64,000 bases of DNA from positions 310,001 through 374,000 of the forward strand of contig CBDDDW010000028.1 in NCBI GenBank assembly GCA_965226805.1, given 5' to 3'. This stretch comes from CBDDDW01 sp965226805. Its GTDB lineage: Bacteria > Chloroflexota > Dehalococcoidia > Lucifugimonadales > JAGWBF01. Both the position numbers and the translations under genes were made by a program. How positions within the stretch are numbered: the stretch's first letter is position 1; each line of letters opens with the position of its first letter. Below, one piece after another: positions 27,346 to 34,393 of this stretch. The notes beneath the pieces are model-generated. The model had not been told where the DNA came from. It worked only from the letters and a program-made list of their open reading frames with translations, and did no database searches.

Positions 27346-28203
27346 GGGCACGATTGAGCTTGACCCGAGCGTGTAGGAGGAGGCGGTTTCCACCACCCGC
27401 CCTTCTTCCTTGAGCTTGGCCAGGTGGGTAAGGACGTTCCTTTCCGCCGCCGGCCAGAGCCCTCGCCTGAGATTGGGTGGGTAGACGCAGCTCATTATGT
27501 CCGCCAGGCTGGAGTGGCCCTTTCCCAAAGCCTCTATCACGTCCTGTTCCCGCTGGAGTCTATGGCGGATGTAGCCCTCCACACGGCGTGTCCCATCGGT
27601 CAGCACCGGCCCATGGCCCGGGCAGATGATCCTAGGGCGATACCTTGCGAGTAATTCCAGCGAGTTGAAGTATTCGTGCAGGCTGCGCACCGTGGTGGAA
27701 GACGCCCCCAGAATCGTGTCGCCGGTGAACATGACCCGCTCCCCCGGTATGTAGTAGCAAACGTGGTCGTCGGCGTGTCCCGGCGTGAAGAGGGCCCTCA
27801 GATTCACGCCTCCCCAGGTGGGTACCGCCTCTTTGGATCTAAGTGGGACCACCGCCTCCCGGCCCAGGATACGCCCCAGTGTCTCCGAGAGCTTGGGATG
27901 GCAACGCACGGGGCACCTCATCGCCTCTTGGAGCCTATCCACTCCACCTATGTGGTCTCCGTGGCCGTGGCTGATGAGTAGAGCGCTTATGGTGGGGCTC
28001 CCCAACTCACGATGGAATTCCAGTATCCTCCTCGTCCAGTCTCTGTAGTGCTCCCCTGCATCTATTACGAGCATCTCCTCTGAGGGCTCGCCCACGAAGT
28101 AGATGTTGGTCCCGCCCGGGTGCATGGGAGAGATATTAGGGTCTTCATCTATGTGAAACCTGTACACATGGGGCGCGACCTGCACGGCAACAGTCCTTTC
28201 CAA
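27343..28203 (-). CDS. MBL-fold metallo-hydrolase (LACTB2/glyoxalase-II-like)
   Basis: A 286-residue metallo-beta-lactamase-fold hydrolase. Metal-binding motif SHGHGDHIGG near residue 81, third His in FTPGHADDHVCYY, Asp in MFTGDTILG and His in ICPGHGPVL. The C-terminal ~60 residues (LTHLAKLKEEGRVV) form a winged-helix-like domain as in LACTB2-type enzymes. TTG 28203 is the longest start; an internal in-frame GTG (giving MQVAPHVYRF) is possible. The stop codon is provided by the right terminal repeat of the MITE. Confidence 0.85.
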   Translation of the reverse strand: MERTVAVQVAPHVYRFHIDEDPNISPMHPGGTNIYFVGEPSEEMLVIDAGEHYRDWTRRILEFHRELGSPTISALLISHGHGDHIGGVDRLQEAMRCPVRCHPKLSETLGRILGREAVVPLRSKEAVPTWGGVNLRALFTPGHADDHVCYYIPGERVMFTGDTILGASSTTVRSLHEYFNSLELLARYRPRIICPGHGPVLTDGTRRVEGYIRHRLQREQDVIEALGKGHSSLADIMSCVYPPNLRRGLWPAAERNVLTHLAKLKEEGRVVETASSYTLGSSSIVP

Positions 28204-28420
28204 GCGAGGTTGTATCTACGTACGACCCGATTGTACCCTAGTGTCATTGCGTGTCAAGGGATTGTTCGGCCGACACACTCGGCGAGGCATTGTTACGAAA
28301 CATCCCTCACCCCGGCCGACGGAAATAGCCACCGCCGATTGGGTCTATAATGTGGACAATGTGGAAGGGCGCTGATAAGCCGCCCTTACAGCAACGCTCA
28401 GCACTTCGACTGAGGGCCGT

Positions 28421-29368
28421 ATGAGGGGTCAAAAAGTCAAGTTCAGTGTCCGCATCCATCAGGGTGGGGTTAGCTACGACTCTCTAAAACGGATCTGGAC
28501 CGAGGCCGACCGCTTGGGATACCATTCGGCAACCCTCTACGACCTGCTGAACGTAGCTACGCTGGAGTGCTGGACGACGCTGACATCCCTGGCGGCCGTC
28601 ACCGAAAGGATCAGGCTCACTCCCCTGGTGCTGGCCAACCTGTACCGGCACCCCGCACTCCTTGCCAAGATGGCCTCTACCCTGGACGTAATCAGTGGCG
28701 GGAGACTGGAGTTGGGAATCGGCGCGGGTGGGGGAGAGGGGGACCACCTGGCCCTGGGGATACCGTTCCCACCGACGCCCGTCCGCGTGGGCATGCTGGA
28801 AGAGGCAGTCGACATCATCAAGAGGTTGTGGGGTGGAGGAGAGATCGACTTCAAGGGGCACCATTACACTGTGAATAGGGCCATCAACGACCCTCCCCCA
28901 GTCCAGAGGCCCCACCCTCCCATACTCATCGGGGGCCACGGAGAAACGCACCTCATGAGGGCGACAGCAAAGTACGCCGACATATGCAACATCGGCTTCG
29001 AGATGAGCGTCCAGGAGCACAAGGCAAAGCTAGAGGTGCTGGAGCGGCATTGCCGGAAACTTGGGCGCGACCCCGCTGAGATAGAGGTCAGCCACAACAC
29101 ACGGGTCATGATCGCTGAGACCGAGGCCGAGTTCGACAGACTGGTCGCACGGATGGCGGGCCGCTCAGGAGCGACTTCGGGCGCCTATAGAGCGTCCCTC
29201 TCTGGGGCCATCGCCGGGACCCCCGAGCGTTGCGTGGAGCATCTCCGCCGATACGTCGAAAACGGCATCACCTATTTCTTTCTTCTGTTCCCGGACCCGA
29301 TCTCTTCGGAGAGCCTAAGCCTGTTCGCCACCGAGGTCATGCCACACTTCTCGATGACGCCATCATAG
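28421..29368 (+). CDS. LLM-class flavin-dependent oxidoreductase
   Basis: A 315-residue luciferase-like (TIM-barrel) oxidoreductase using FMN or F420. Typical segments: the N-terminal FSVRIHQGG, RLTPLVLANLYRHPALLAKM, LDVISGGRLELGIGAGGGEG, PLQRPHPPILIGG-like PVQRPHPPILIGGHGE and the C-terminal GTPERCVEHLRRYVENGITY. ATG 28421. Such enzymes oxidise or monooxygenate diverse small organics and are amplified in SAR202-type Chloroflexota; the substrate is unknown. A possible -10 TATAAT lies at 28346-28351. Confidence 0.9.
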   Translation: MRGQKVKFSVRIHQGGVSYDSLKRIWTEADRLGYHSATLYDLLNVATLECWTTLTSLAAVTERIRLTPLVLANLYRHPALLAKMASTLDVISGGRLELGIGAGGGEGDHLALGIPFPPTPVRVGMLEEAVDIIKRLWGGGEIDFKGHHYTVNRAINDPPPVQRPHPPILIGGHGETHLMRATAKYADICNIGFEMSVQEHKAKLEVLERHCRKLGRDPAEIEVSHNTRVMIAETEAEFDRLVARMAGRSGATSGAYRASLSGAIAGTPERCVEHLRRYVENGITYFFLLFPDPISSESLSLFATEVMPHFSMTPS

Positions 29369-29445
29369 CTCTAGTCGCTTTGCATCGCGGACCCCAGTAC
29401 AAGCAGCCAAGACGAAGATAGGTTAGGAGAGGCGCCCGTTTGGTT

Positions 29446-29907
29446 ATGCGGCCATCGACGTTGATCGTTCCGATGGCATCCCTATTGCTAGTGGTTTTGG
29501 CCGCATGCGGAGGAGAGCCCAAGCCGACTCCCTCTCCCTCTCCCACAGCCACGCCTGCACCCAGTCCGACCTCCTCTCCCACAGCCACGTCTGCGCCCAG
29601 TCCGACCCCCGCTCCCACCACCACACCGGCACCAAAGCTAATCACTTTGGGTCCCCAAGAAAACCCGGCCGGGTTCCTCCAGGCTCTGCCAGCCAGCGAG
29701 AGGGAGTGTCTGGAACAGACCGTTGGCCCCGAGAAGCTAGAGGAGTTCATAGCAAGCGCGGAGCCGGCAAAGGAGACCCTTCGGACGTGTCTGAGTGAGG
29801 AGACCATCCGGAGTGTAACTCTGGGGAGGAGGGCCACTGAGGCGGAACAGGAGGCATGTCTTGTTGAGGCGATCGGGGAGCAGGCAGGCCGGCCGGGAGG
29901 TGTTTAG
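29446..29907 (+). CDS. Lipoprotein with Thr/Pro/Ser-rich linker
   Basis: About 153 residues. Signal peptide MRPSTLIVPMASLLLVVLA with lipobox LAAC, then a low-complexity PTPSPSPTATPAPSPT linker of about 40 residues, then a helical domain with three Cys (ERECLEQTVGPEKLEEF, LRTCLSEETI, EAEQEACLVEAIG). This layout is common in Chloroflexota surface proteins of unknown function. The linker repeat causes open shadow frames that are not genes. TTG 29440 is an alternative start. Confidence 0.75.
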   Translation: MRPSTLIVPMASLLLVVLAACGGEPKPTPSPSPTATPAPSPTSSPTATSAPSPTPAPTTTPAPKLITLGPQENPAGFLQALPASERECLEQTVGPEKLEEFIASAEPAKETLRTCLSEETIRSVTLGRRATEAEQEACLVEAIGEQAGRPGGV

Positions 29908-30230
29908 TGGGCAGCGGCCTCCGTCCTCCGACGAGCTTGGTGCCTTCGCTGGCTGTGGAATAACGACACCGCTGTCGGCGTTACAGGAATTCGATATGTT
30001 GCCCGAAGCCTCAGCCCCCTCGGGACTTGGCACTGTCGCCTGGACCTACGGTCTCTAGGAGAGCTCGGCTTTATTCGCTAGTCGTGTGTCTGCCAAATGG
30101 GTTTACAATACGTCAGCGCTCGACGTGGCCCCCCGGTCTGCCTCCTCTCCCTATGGGAGAGGAGGCAGACCGGGGTTCGCGGGGAGGACCTCCTCATATC
30201 AGCATTGTAATGCTATATACGAGACACTAG
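29908..30230. other. Intergenic region without a recognised gene
   Basis: About 320 bp between the lipoprotein and a truncated gene. It holds the 21-bp perfect palindrome listed separately and nothing else recognisable. Confidence 0.5.
30131..30175. repeat. Perfect 21-bp inverted repeat with 3-nt loop
   Basis: CCCCGGTCTGCCTCCTCTCC plus C, loop TAT, then the exact reverse complement to 30175. A 21-bp stem without mismatch. No T-run follows on either strand, so it is not a standard terminator. Its inner CTCTCCC/GGGAGAG resembles the inner hairpins of the MITE family B copies; it may be a MITE relic. Confidence 0.85.
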
Positions 30231-30502
30231 ACTAGATTACCTTCAGAGATCGCCGGACACGGGATAAGAGCGCGGTTCGACCGAAGCGGCCCCAACCGCT
30301 TCGACACCACATACGGAGAGGATCCACAGACGCATGAGCATGTGCTGTGGGCGACCGTCCAAGACCTCGACGAAGGGGACTTCTTTCCGCCCGATACCAA
30401 CGCCGGCCAACTCGTCGCCTTATTTGCCCAGGGATTCGATTGGGAGGTGTTGGCAGCGGGACGGGAGGGTGACCTCGCTTGGGTGCAGTTCAAGACCACC
30501 GC
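30231..30502 (+). pseudogene. Fragment of an unknown gene truncated by the IS3 element
   Basis: An open frame of about 90 codons with protein-like composition (GHGIRARFDRSGPNRFDTTY, ATVQDLDEGDFFPPDTNAG, WEVLAAGREGDLAWVQFKTT) that stops being coherent exactly at the IS3 left end (30503). No good start codon exists at its 5' end: the frame opens after a TAG at 30228. Probably both ends are lost. Family not recognised. Confidence 0.5.
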
Positions 30503-30614
30503 TGTAGGGTGTCAGCGCAATTGGACACTATTGAGGCCTAGAAAACCGAAGAGGTTGGGGGTGGTAGAGGCTCCTTCAGAGGGGTAGATTAACCCTAAGT
30601 GAAAGGAGTCATTG

Positions 30615-31016
30615 ATGACCCAGGTAGAGGATCAGGCCAGCCAAGCTGAGGAGCGAAGCCAGGAGACACGAAGCTTCGTGCGTCAGGTCCGTGCAGCGAC
30701 CCGCCGTAAGTATACCCCTGAAGAGAAGATCCGCATCGTCTTGGAGGGGTTCAGACGGGAGACTACCGTTAATGACCTGTGCCGACGGGAAGGAATCAAA
30801 CCCCACTCCTACTACGCCTGGACGAAGGGGTTCATGGAAGCTGGGAAGGAGAGGTTGACTCGGGACAGTGTGCGTGATGCGACCCGGCAAGAGATAGAGC
30901 AGCTCAAGCGGGAGAACAGAGAACTGAAGCAGCTGGTGGGTGAGTTGTCCCTGGAGTTGCACCGCTTCAAAAAAACAGCTCTGCCGCCCCTACACGACAA
31001 CGGCACCGTCGCATGA
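30615..31016 (+). CDS. IS3-family OrfA (HTH) protein
   Basis: About 133 residues. Helix-turn-helix near residues 35-75 (YTPEEKIRIVLEGFRRETTV and CRREGIKPHSYYAWTKGF) followed by a leucine-zipper-like coiled coil (EIEQLKRENRELKQLVGEL), the classic OrfA layout. Preceded by GAAAGGAG. It overlaps orfB by 4 bp (ATGA), so translational coupling rather than the usual -1 frameshift may supply the transposase. Confidence 0.88.
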   Translation: MTQVEDQASQAEERSQETRSFVRQVRAATRRKYTPEEKIRIVLEGFRRETTVNDLCRREGIKPHSYYAWTKGFMEAGKERLTRDSVRDATRQEIEQLKRENRELKQLVGELSLELHRFKKTALPPLHDNGTVA

Positions 31017-32032
31017 GCGTAGTGGAACAATCGAAGGTCGTGGCTGAGGTGGAGCGACATGGTAGAGGGAAGAACAGGCGACTCAGGGAGCTTGGCATTT
31101 CCAGGAGCACGTATTATTGGTGGAGGTGGAGGCACCGGCAGGGTAGTTGGGAGGGTACGGAAGGAACTGAGAGGCCCTGGAATCGCCTGCGTCCAGAAGA
31201 GGAGGCAGTAGTGCTGGCGGCAGCCCGTGGGATGCCGACCTGGCGAAGCCGGCAGTTGGCGGCTTGGCTCACCGACCACAGAGGCCTATCGGTCTCCGCC
31301 TCCACAGTCTATCGTATTCTGAGACGGGAGGGTCTGGTGAAACGGATCGAATACCAGTTGGCAGCGAGCAAAGAGTACCAGCACAAGACCACAGGGCCCC
31401 ACCAGCTGTGGGCCACCGATGCCTCCTACTTCCGTGTAGTGGGATGGGGCTACTACTACCTCGTGACGGTGATGGACGACTCCTCCCGGTTCATCTTGGC
31501 CTGGAAGGTGCAACGGGACATGACGGCCAACTCCCTCATAGAGGTGGTCCAGGAAGCTGTTGACTCTACTGGTATGACTGATGTACCTCTGGAGGATCGG
31601 ACCAAGCTCCTCTCAGATAATGGCTCAGGTTATGTATCGCGGGCCTTCCGCGAGTACATGCGGGTGGTGGGCATTCGCCACGTCCTGGCAGCACCCTATC
31701 ACCCTCAGACCAACGGGAAGCTGGAGAGATATCACCGAACCCTGAAAGACGACATTAACCAGGTGCCATACGAGGTGGTGGAAGACCTGGAGGCGGCCAT
31801 CCGGGACTTCGTCGAGTTCTACAACTACCGAAGATATCATCAGGCGCTCAGGGTTGTAACTCCGGCTGACGTGCTGGAAGGCCGTCTGGAGGCAATTCTA
31901 GCCCAGAGGAAGGAGGTACAGCGAGAGACTTTTGACCGGCGGAGGCGGTACAATCAGGAGGTCAGAGAAACCCTCAAACCAGGAGCTTCTTCACCCCAAT
32001 CTCTCGGACCCAGAACTGTCCAAAACCGCTGA
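31013..32032 (+). CDS. IS3-family OrfB transposase (rve integrase core)
   Basis: 339 residues. An HTH_21-like region (LRREGLVKRIEYQLAASKEY) precedes the integrase core: HQLWATDASYFRVVGWGYYY (first Asp), LLSDNGSGYVSRAFREYM (second Asp) and TNGKLERYHRTLKDDINQ (Glu). The DDE set is complete and the frame intact, so the element may be mobile. Confidence 0.92.
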   Translation: MSVVEQSKVVAEVERHGRGKNRRLRELGISRSTYYWWRWRHRQGSWEGTEGTERPWNRLRPEEEAVVLAAARGMPTWRSRQLAAWLTDHRGLSVSASTVYRILRREGLVKRIEYQLAASKEYQHKTTGPHQLWATDASYFRVVGWGYYYLVTVMDDSSRFILAWKVQRDMTANSLIEVVQEAVDSTGMTDVPLEDRTKLLSDNGSGYVSRAFREYMRVVGIRHVLAAPYHPQTNGKLERYHRTLKDDINQVPYEVVEDLEAAIRDFVEFYNYRRYHQALRVVTPADVLEGRLEAILAQRKEVQRETFDRRRRYNQEVRETLKPGASSPQSLGPRTVQNR

Positions 32033-32041
32033 CACCCAACA

Positions 32042-32114
32042 CTCCTTCACAGGCCACAAGAGTGAGAGTGAGCGCCAGTGCCAGTCCGAGCGGTACAGCT
32101 ATACGCATTTTCAT
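32042..32114 (-). pseudogene. 5' fragment of a lipoprotein gene cut by IS3
   Basis: From ATG 32114 (AGGAAGG upstream) the product starts MKMRIAVPLGLALALTLTLV followed by ACEG, a signal peptide with lipobox LVAC. After 24 codons the IS3 end begins. The rest of the gene is not found on the far side of the element, so a deletion accompanied or followed insertion. Confidence 0.7.
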
Positions 32115-32237
32115 CGCGTGGGTTCCCTTCCTGCGATTGAGTTTCATCATCTACGTTGCCTGCGGGACCGAAAGCGCCCTCACCCAGACCCTCTCCAGAG
32201 AAGGGAAGGGCTAGCCAAGTGTATGAACCCCCGAGCC

Positions 32238-32969
32238 CTACAGAGCGGGTTGTAGTTCTGGAGCCCGCTGACTTGGGCTTGAAGGTCCGGCTACATCCCG
32301 AGTCCCCCAGATGATTAGCCAGACGCCGGTGAGGGCCAACCACAGCAGGGCTAGCATTAGTCCGATCATTCCCACAACCCAGAAGACTCCTGCTGCGGAG
32401 CTGAGAGACATCGTGGCCATCGTCAGAGAGCTGACTATACCTGCCCAGCCCAGCCAGCGGGGCGCGACCCCGGTTCGTACGAATAGGGAGCTAAATGCGA
32501 TCAAGGCAAGGTGGAACGGCAAAAACAAGGCGAGAAAAAGGGCTGACTCGTTCATGAATGCGAGGGGCTGGGCGCTGCTGGTGATGCTAGCCTTCTCGGA
32601 GGCATTGAATACGTCGTTAAATTCCACGGCCATTCGGTCCAAAGCGATCCCAGAGATGCCAGAGACCACCCATAGTACGCCCGCGAACAGGAATCCCAGG
32701 GCGCCAAAAACGGCCAACGCTCTGTGGTGAGAGCTCAACGACAGGTAGAGAGCTCCCGCCAGCAACACACTGAGCATGCTGGCAGCCATCGTGGAAGCCA
32801 AGCCTATACGCAATTGCGTCGGCGAATCGGCGATTTTGTTGAAAACCTCACGGAACTCCGTGTCATAAGTGTCTACCGCATCGACAACGGTTATGGAAAA
32901 GATAATGACCGGGATGAAGACGATCAAAAGCACACCGGTAACTCGGTTGACACCTATGTTGGACAGCAT
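32238..32969 (-). CDS. DUF4386-like six-TM membrane protein
   Basis: 243 residues with about six membrane helices (GVLLIVFIPVIIFSITVV; ASTMAASMLSVLLAGALYLS; ALAVFGALGFLFAGVLWVV; FLALFLPFHLALIAFSSLF; WLGWAGIVSSLTMATMSL; GMIGLMLALLWLALTGVWL). The order and the APRWLGWAGI segment resemble DUF4386 family proteins of unknown function. ATG 32969 has GAGGAGG upstream. It is separated from the selenoprotein operon by that operon's terminator. Confidence 0.65.
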   Translation of the reverse strand: MLSNIGVNRVTGVLLIVFIPVIIFSITVVDAVDTYDTEFREVFNKIADSPTQLRIGLASTMAASMLSVLLAGALYLSLSSHHRALAVFGALGFLFAGVLWVVSGISGIALDRMAVEFNDVFNASEKASITSSAQPLAFMNESALFLALFLPFHLALIAFSSLFVRTGVAPRWLGWAGIVSSLTMATMSLSSAAGVFWVVGMIGLMLALLWLALTGVWLIIWGTRDVAGPSSPSQRAPELQPAL

Positions 32970-33078
32970 GGACGACCTCCTCGGTCTTGCTGTTGACGGC
33001 AGGCGGACGGCCGTCTGGGCCGAATTGTAGTCCTAAGGAGGTCTGTTGAAATGAGCCCAGGGGCCTATTTCGGATAAG

Positions 33079-33107
33079 CAAAAAGGCCCACGGGATTCCG
33101 TGGGCCT
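33079..33107 (-). terminator. Rho-independent terminator of the selenoprotein operon
   Basis: Read on the minus strand: a perfect 10-bp stem AGGCCCACGG / CCGTGGGCCT (33084-33107) with a four-base loop, followed immediately by TTTTT. It lies about 70 bp after the glutaredoxin stop. Confidence 0.9.
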
Positions 33108-33175
33108 CTAGTCTCGTGAAAGGGCTACCCTGGGGTTATTGACTAATTGGATACGTGGGAGTGGCGGCTGCCGGG

Positions 33176-33424
33176 TTATAATCCGGCGGCCTCGAGAGCG
33201 GCATCCAGCTTTGGAGGACTGTATCCTACCACCCTCTGGTCCTTGATCAGCGTCACCGGTGTGCTCCGGTGTCCCAAACCCAGGAGGTAGTCCCGGGCTT
33301 CCGCGTCTCTCGAAATATTGTGGTCTACGTACTCATATCCCTTGCGTGAAAGGTACACTTTCACCATATGGCAGGGACCTCAACCGTCTGAGGTAAATAC
33401 TGTTATCTCCCTAATCTCGGGCAC
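33176..33424 (-). CDS. Selenocysteine-containing glutaredoxin (U-G-P-C), TGA-interrupted
   Basis: An 82-residue glutaredoxin/NrdH-like protein if TGA at 33380-33382 is read as selenocysteine (residue 15). Upstream of the TGA, in the same frame, is the first strand EIREITVFTSDG; downstream comes GPCHMVKVYLSRKGYEYVDHN, then STPVTLIKDQRVVGYSPPK with the cis-Pro (TPV) and GY motifs. The active site is therefore U-G-P-C, with Sec replacing the N-terminal nucleophilic Cys of CxxC. Without read-through only a stub lacking the active site (from ATG 33367) would be made. GTG 33424 is preceded by GGAG at 6 bp. A SECIS-like hairpin begins 15 nt after the TGA. The gene starts 25 bp after the reductase stop, so it is in the same operon. 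Confidence 0.9.
33346..33364 (-). promoter_or_regulatory. SECIS-like hairpin for the glutaredoxin UGA
   Basis: Minus-strand GUGAAAG-UGUAC-CUUUCAC: a perfect 7-bp stem and 5-nt loop with G as second base. The loop starts 23 nt after the UGA (22 intervening nt). An outer helix UCCCUGC/GCAAGGGA can extend it. Bacterial SECIS elements have a small loop with an early G about 16-37 nt after the UGA. Confidence 0.8.
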
Positions 33425-33449
33425 GATAGTCTCCAATTCGGTTTGGCAT

Positions 33450-33863
33450 TTACTTATTCTCTTTCTTCTTGTCGGCTATTGATTTATAGTCCTGGTCGAA
33501 CAGCCCTTCTCCTAGCTTTACTGCCTCGTCTATGGTCTGGGCGTAGTCCTCGCCCTGCTCGTATTTGCGAAGAAACTCTTCGCTCACGAAAAACATTCAA
33601 ATACAGAACCCGTCGCGCTCGATGTCCTCATGGTGGCGGTCGCAGGGGCAGATCTTTTTGCGATCCTCCACCGGATCGCCGCTGAGGGGCATTCAAGGAC
33701 AGTAACGGTAGCCGTATTTCACCTCGTTCTCGGCCAAGCCGCTCTGTACCAACTCCACCACTTCGGTGTCGGGGAAGAACACGTAGGGGCTGCGCTCCAC
33801 GTATTTCTCCGAGAAACGCTTAGCCCCCTGGACCGCCTCCTCCATGGTGATCTGCCGTTTCAT
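33450..33863 (-). CDS. Ferredoxin:thioredoxin reductase catalytic subunit with two selenocysteines
   Basis: 137 residues from ATG 33863 to TAA 33450, reading two in-frame TGAs (33693-33695, codon 57; 33597-33599, codon 89) as Sec. The sequence follows the FTR catalytic-chain signature: YGYRYCPUMPLSGDP...ICPCDRHHEDIERDGFCIUMFFVS. In FTR the pattern is CPC...CPC...CxC, where four Cys bind the [4Fe-4S] cluster and the second Cys of the first and last motifs form the catalytic disulfide. Here the cluster ligands Cys55, Cys72, Cys74 and Cys87 are kept, and precisely the two disulfide residues are Sec. Each TGA is followed by a 7-bp hairpin 13 nt downstream. Expected role: ferredoxin-driven reduction of a thiol or selenol partner, plausibly the adjacent seleno-glutaredoxin. 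No in-frame start lies further upstream (TAA). Confidence 0.92.
33567..33583 (-). promoter_or_regulatory. SECIS-like hairpin for reductase UGA 2
   Basis: Minus-strand GCGAAGA-GUU-UCUUCGC: a perfect 7-bp stem and 3-nt loop beginning with G. The stem starts 13 nt, and the loop 20 nt, after UGA codon 89: the same geometry as the first element. Confidence 0.82.
33660..33679 (-). promoter_or_regulatory. SECIS-like hairpin for reductase UGA 1
   Basis: Minus-strand GCGAUCC-GGUGGA-GGAUCGC: a perfect 7-bp stem and 6-nt loop beginning GGU. The stem starts 13 nt, and the loop 20 nt, after UGA codon 57. Confidence 0.85.
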
Positions 33864-33917
33864 CAGTGGTCTACTTTACCCATCACTAACTTAGATGCCC
33901 TCTAGTCTGTTGGAGGT

Positions 33918-34355
33918 TCAGGCCTTCCCGGCGGCCGCGCCCGTGCGCATGCGCTCGTGCATCTCGCAGGTCATTCGCGTGAACTGCCCTGCCTTGGACT
34001 GCAGATGGTCGACCAAGCCAGGCACGGCATCCTTGAACTGAGAGAACGTCTTCGATTTGGCAACCTCGATGGTAAGCAGGGCGGCTGTGCCGCAGTCGCA
34101 GCGGACCGAGAAGAAGACCTTATGAAAATCCTGGTTTCCGGAAAAGTTGAGCTTGAACCCTTTGAGGAGGGTTAGTCCTGCTTCACCGGTGGTGGCTTCT
34201 CGCAACACGCCTTGAATCTCTTGGAGGCTCACCGGGGGTTCCGGGCGGACTTCTGCCAGCGGACCATCGGCCAATGTTGGGTCTCTCACGAGTACGAGTA
34301 TAGAGATATGCTCAGCGCCTGTCAACGAGACCGACTCAGCTACAACGTTGCGCAT
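33918..34355 (-). CDS. Hypothetical protein upstream of the selenoprotein genes
   Basis: A 145-residue soluble protein of unknown function, 54 bp upstream of the reductase and 38 bp downstream of the NYN gene, all on one strand. The N-terminal half (GAEHISILVLVRDPTL; VSLQEIQGVLREATTGEAGL) is alpha/beta. The C-terminal half has CDCG and MTCEMHERM, giving three Cys that could bind metal or take part in thiol exchange. Start ATG 34355 lacks a clear ribosome-binding site; an internal start is possible. A redox link to the reductase is inferred from position only. Confidence 0.6.
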   Translation of the reverse strand: MRNVVAESVSLTGAEHISILVLVRDPTLADGPLAEVRPEPPVSLQEIQGVLREATTGEAGLTLLKGFKLNFSGNQDFHKVFFSVRCDCGTAALLTIEVAKSKTFSQFKDAVPGLVDHLQSKAGQFTRMTCEMHERMRTGAAAGKA

Positions 34356-34393
34356 CGCCGGTGCGCACCTATGGAGCAGGAGGCAGGTCTACG

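Larger units (their letters stand above)
30503..32041 (+). mobile_element. Complete IS3-family insertion sequence
   Basis: About 1539 bp with TG...CA ends and terminal inverted repeats TGTAGGGTGTCAGCG (left) and TGTTGGGTGTCAGCG (right, reversed), continuing to TTGGACA. Encodes OrfA and OrfB. No target duplication is evident (flanks ACCGC and CTCCT), consistent with a rearrangement. The left-end sequence recurs inverted at 15671-15740. Confidence 0.85.

Noticed and set aside
29505..29837. Long shadow frames through the Thr/Pro linker of the lipoprotein
   Set aside because: They arise from the repetitive linker sequence; only the lipoprotein frame has a signal peptide and sensible composition.
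33365..33367. ATG 33367 as the true start of a 63-aa glutaredoxin-like protein
   Set aside because: It would begin after the active site and lose the first strand; the upstream frame encodes exactly those parts, apart from one TGA with a SECIS-like hairpin, and has a ribosome-binding site.
33443..33905. Plus-strand ORFs at 33443-33685 and 33630-33905
   Set aside because: They are antisense shadows of the seleno-reductase; composition is not protein-like and no family is recognisable.
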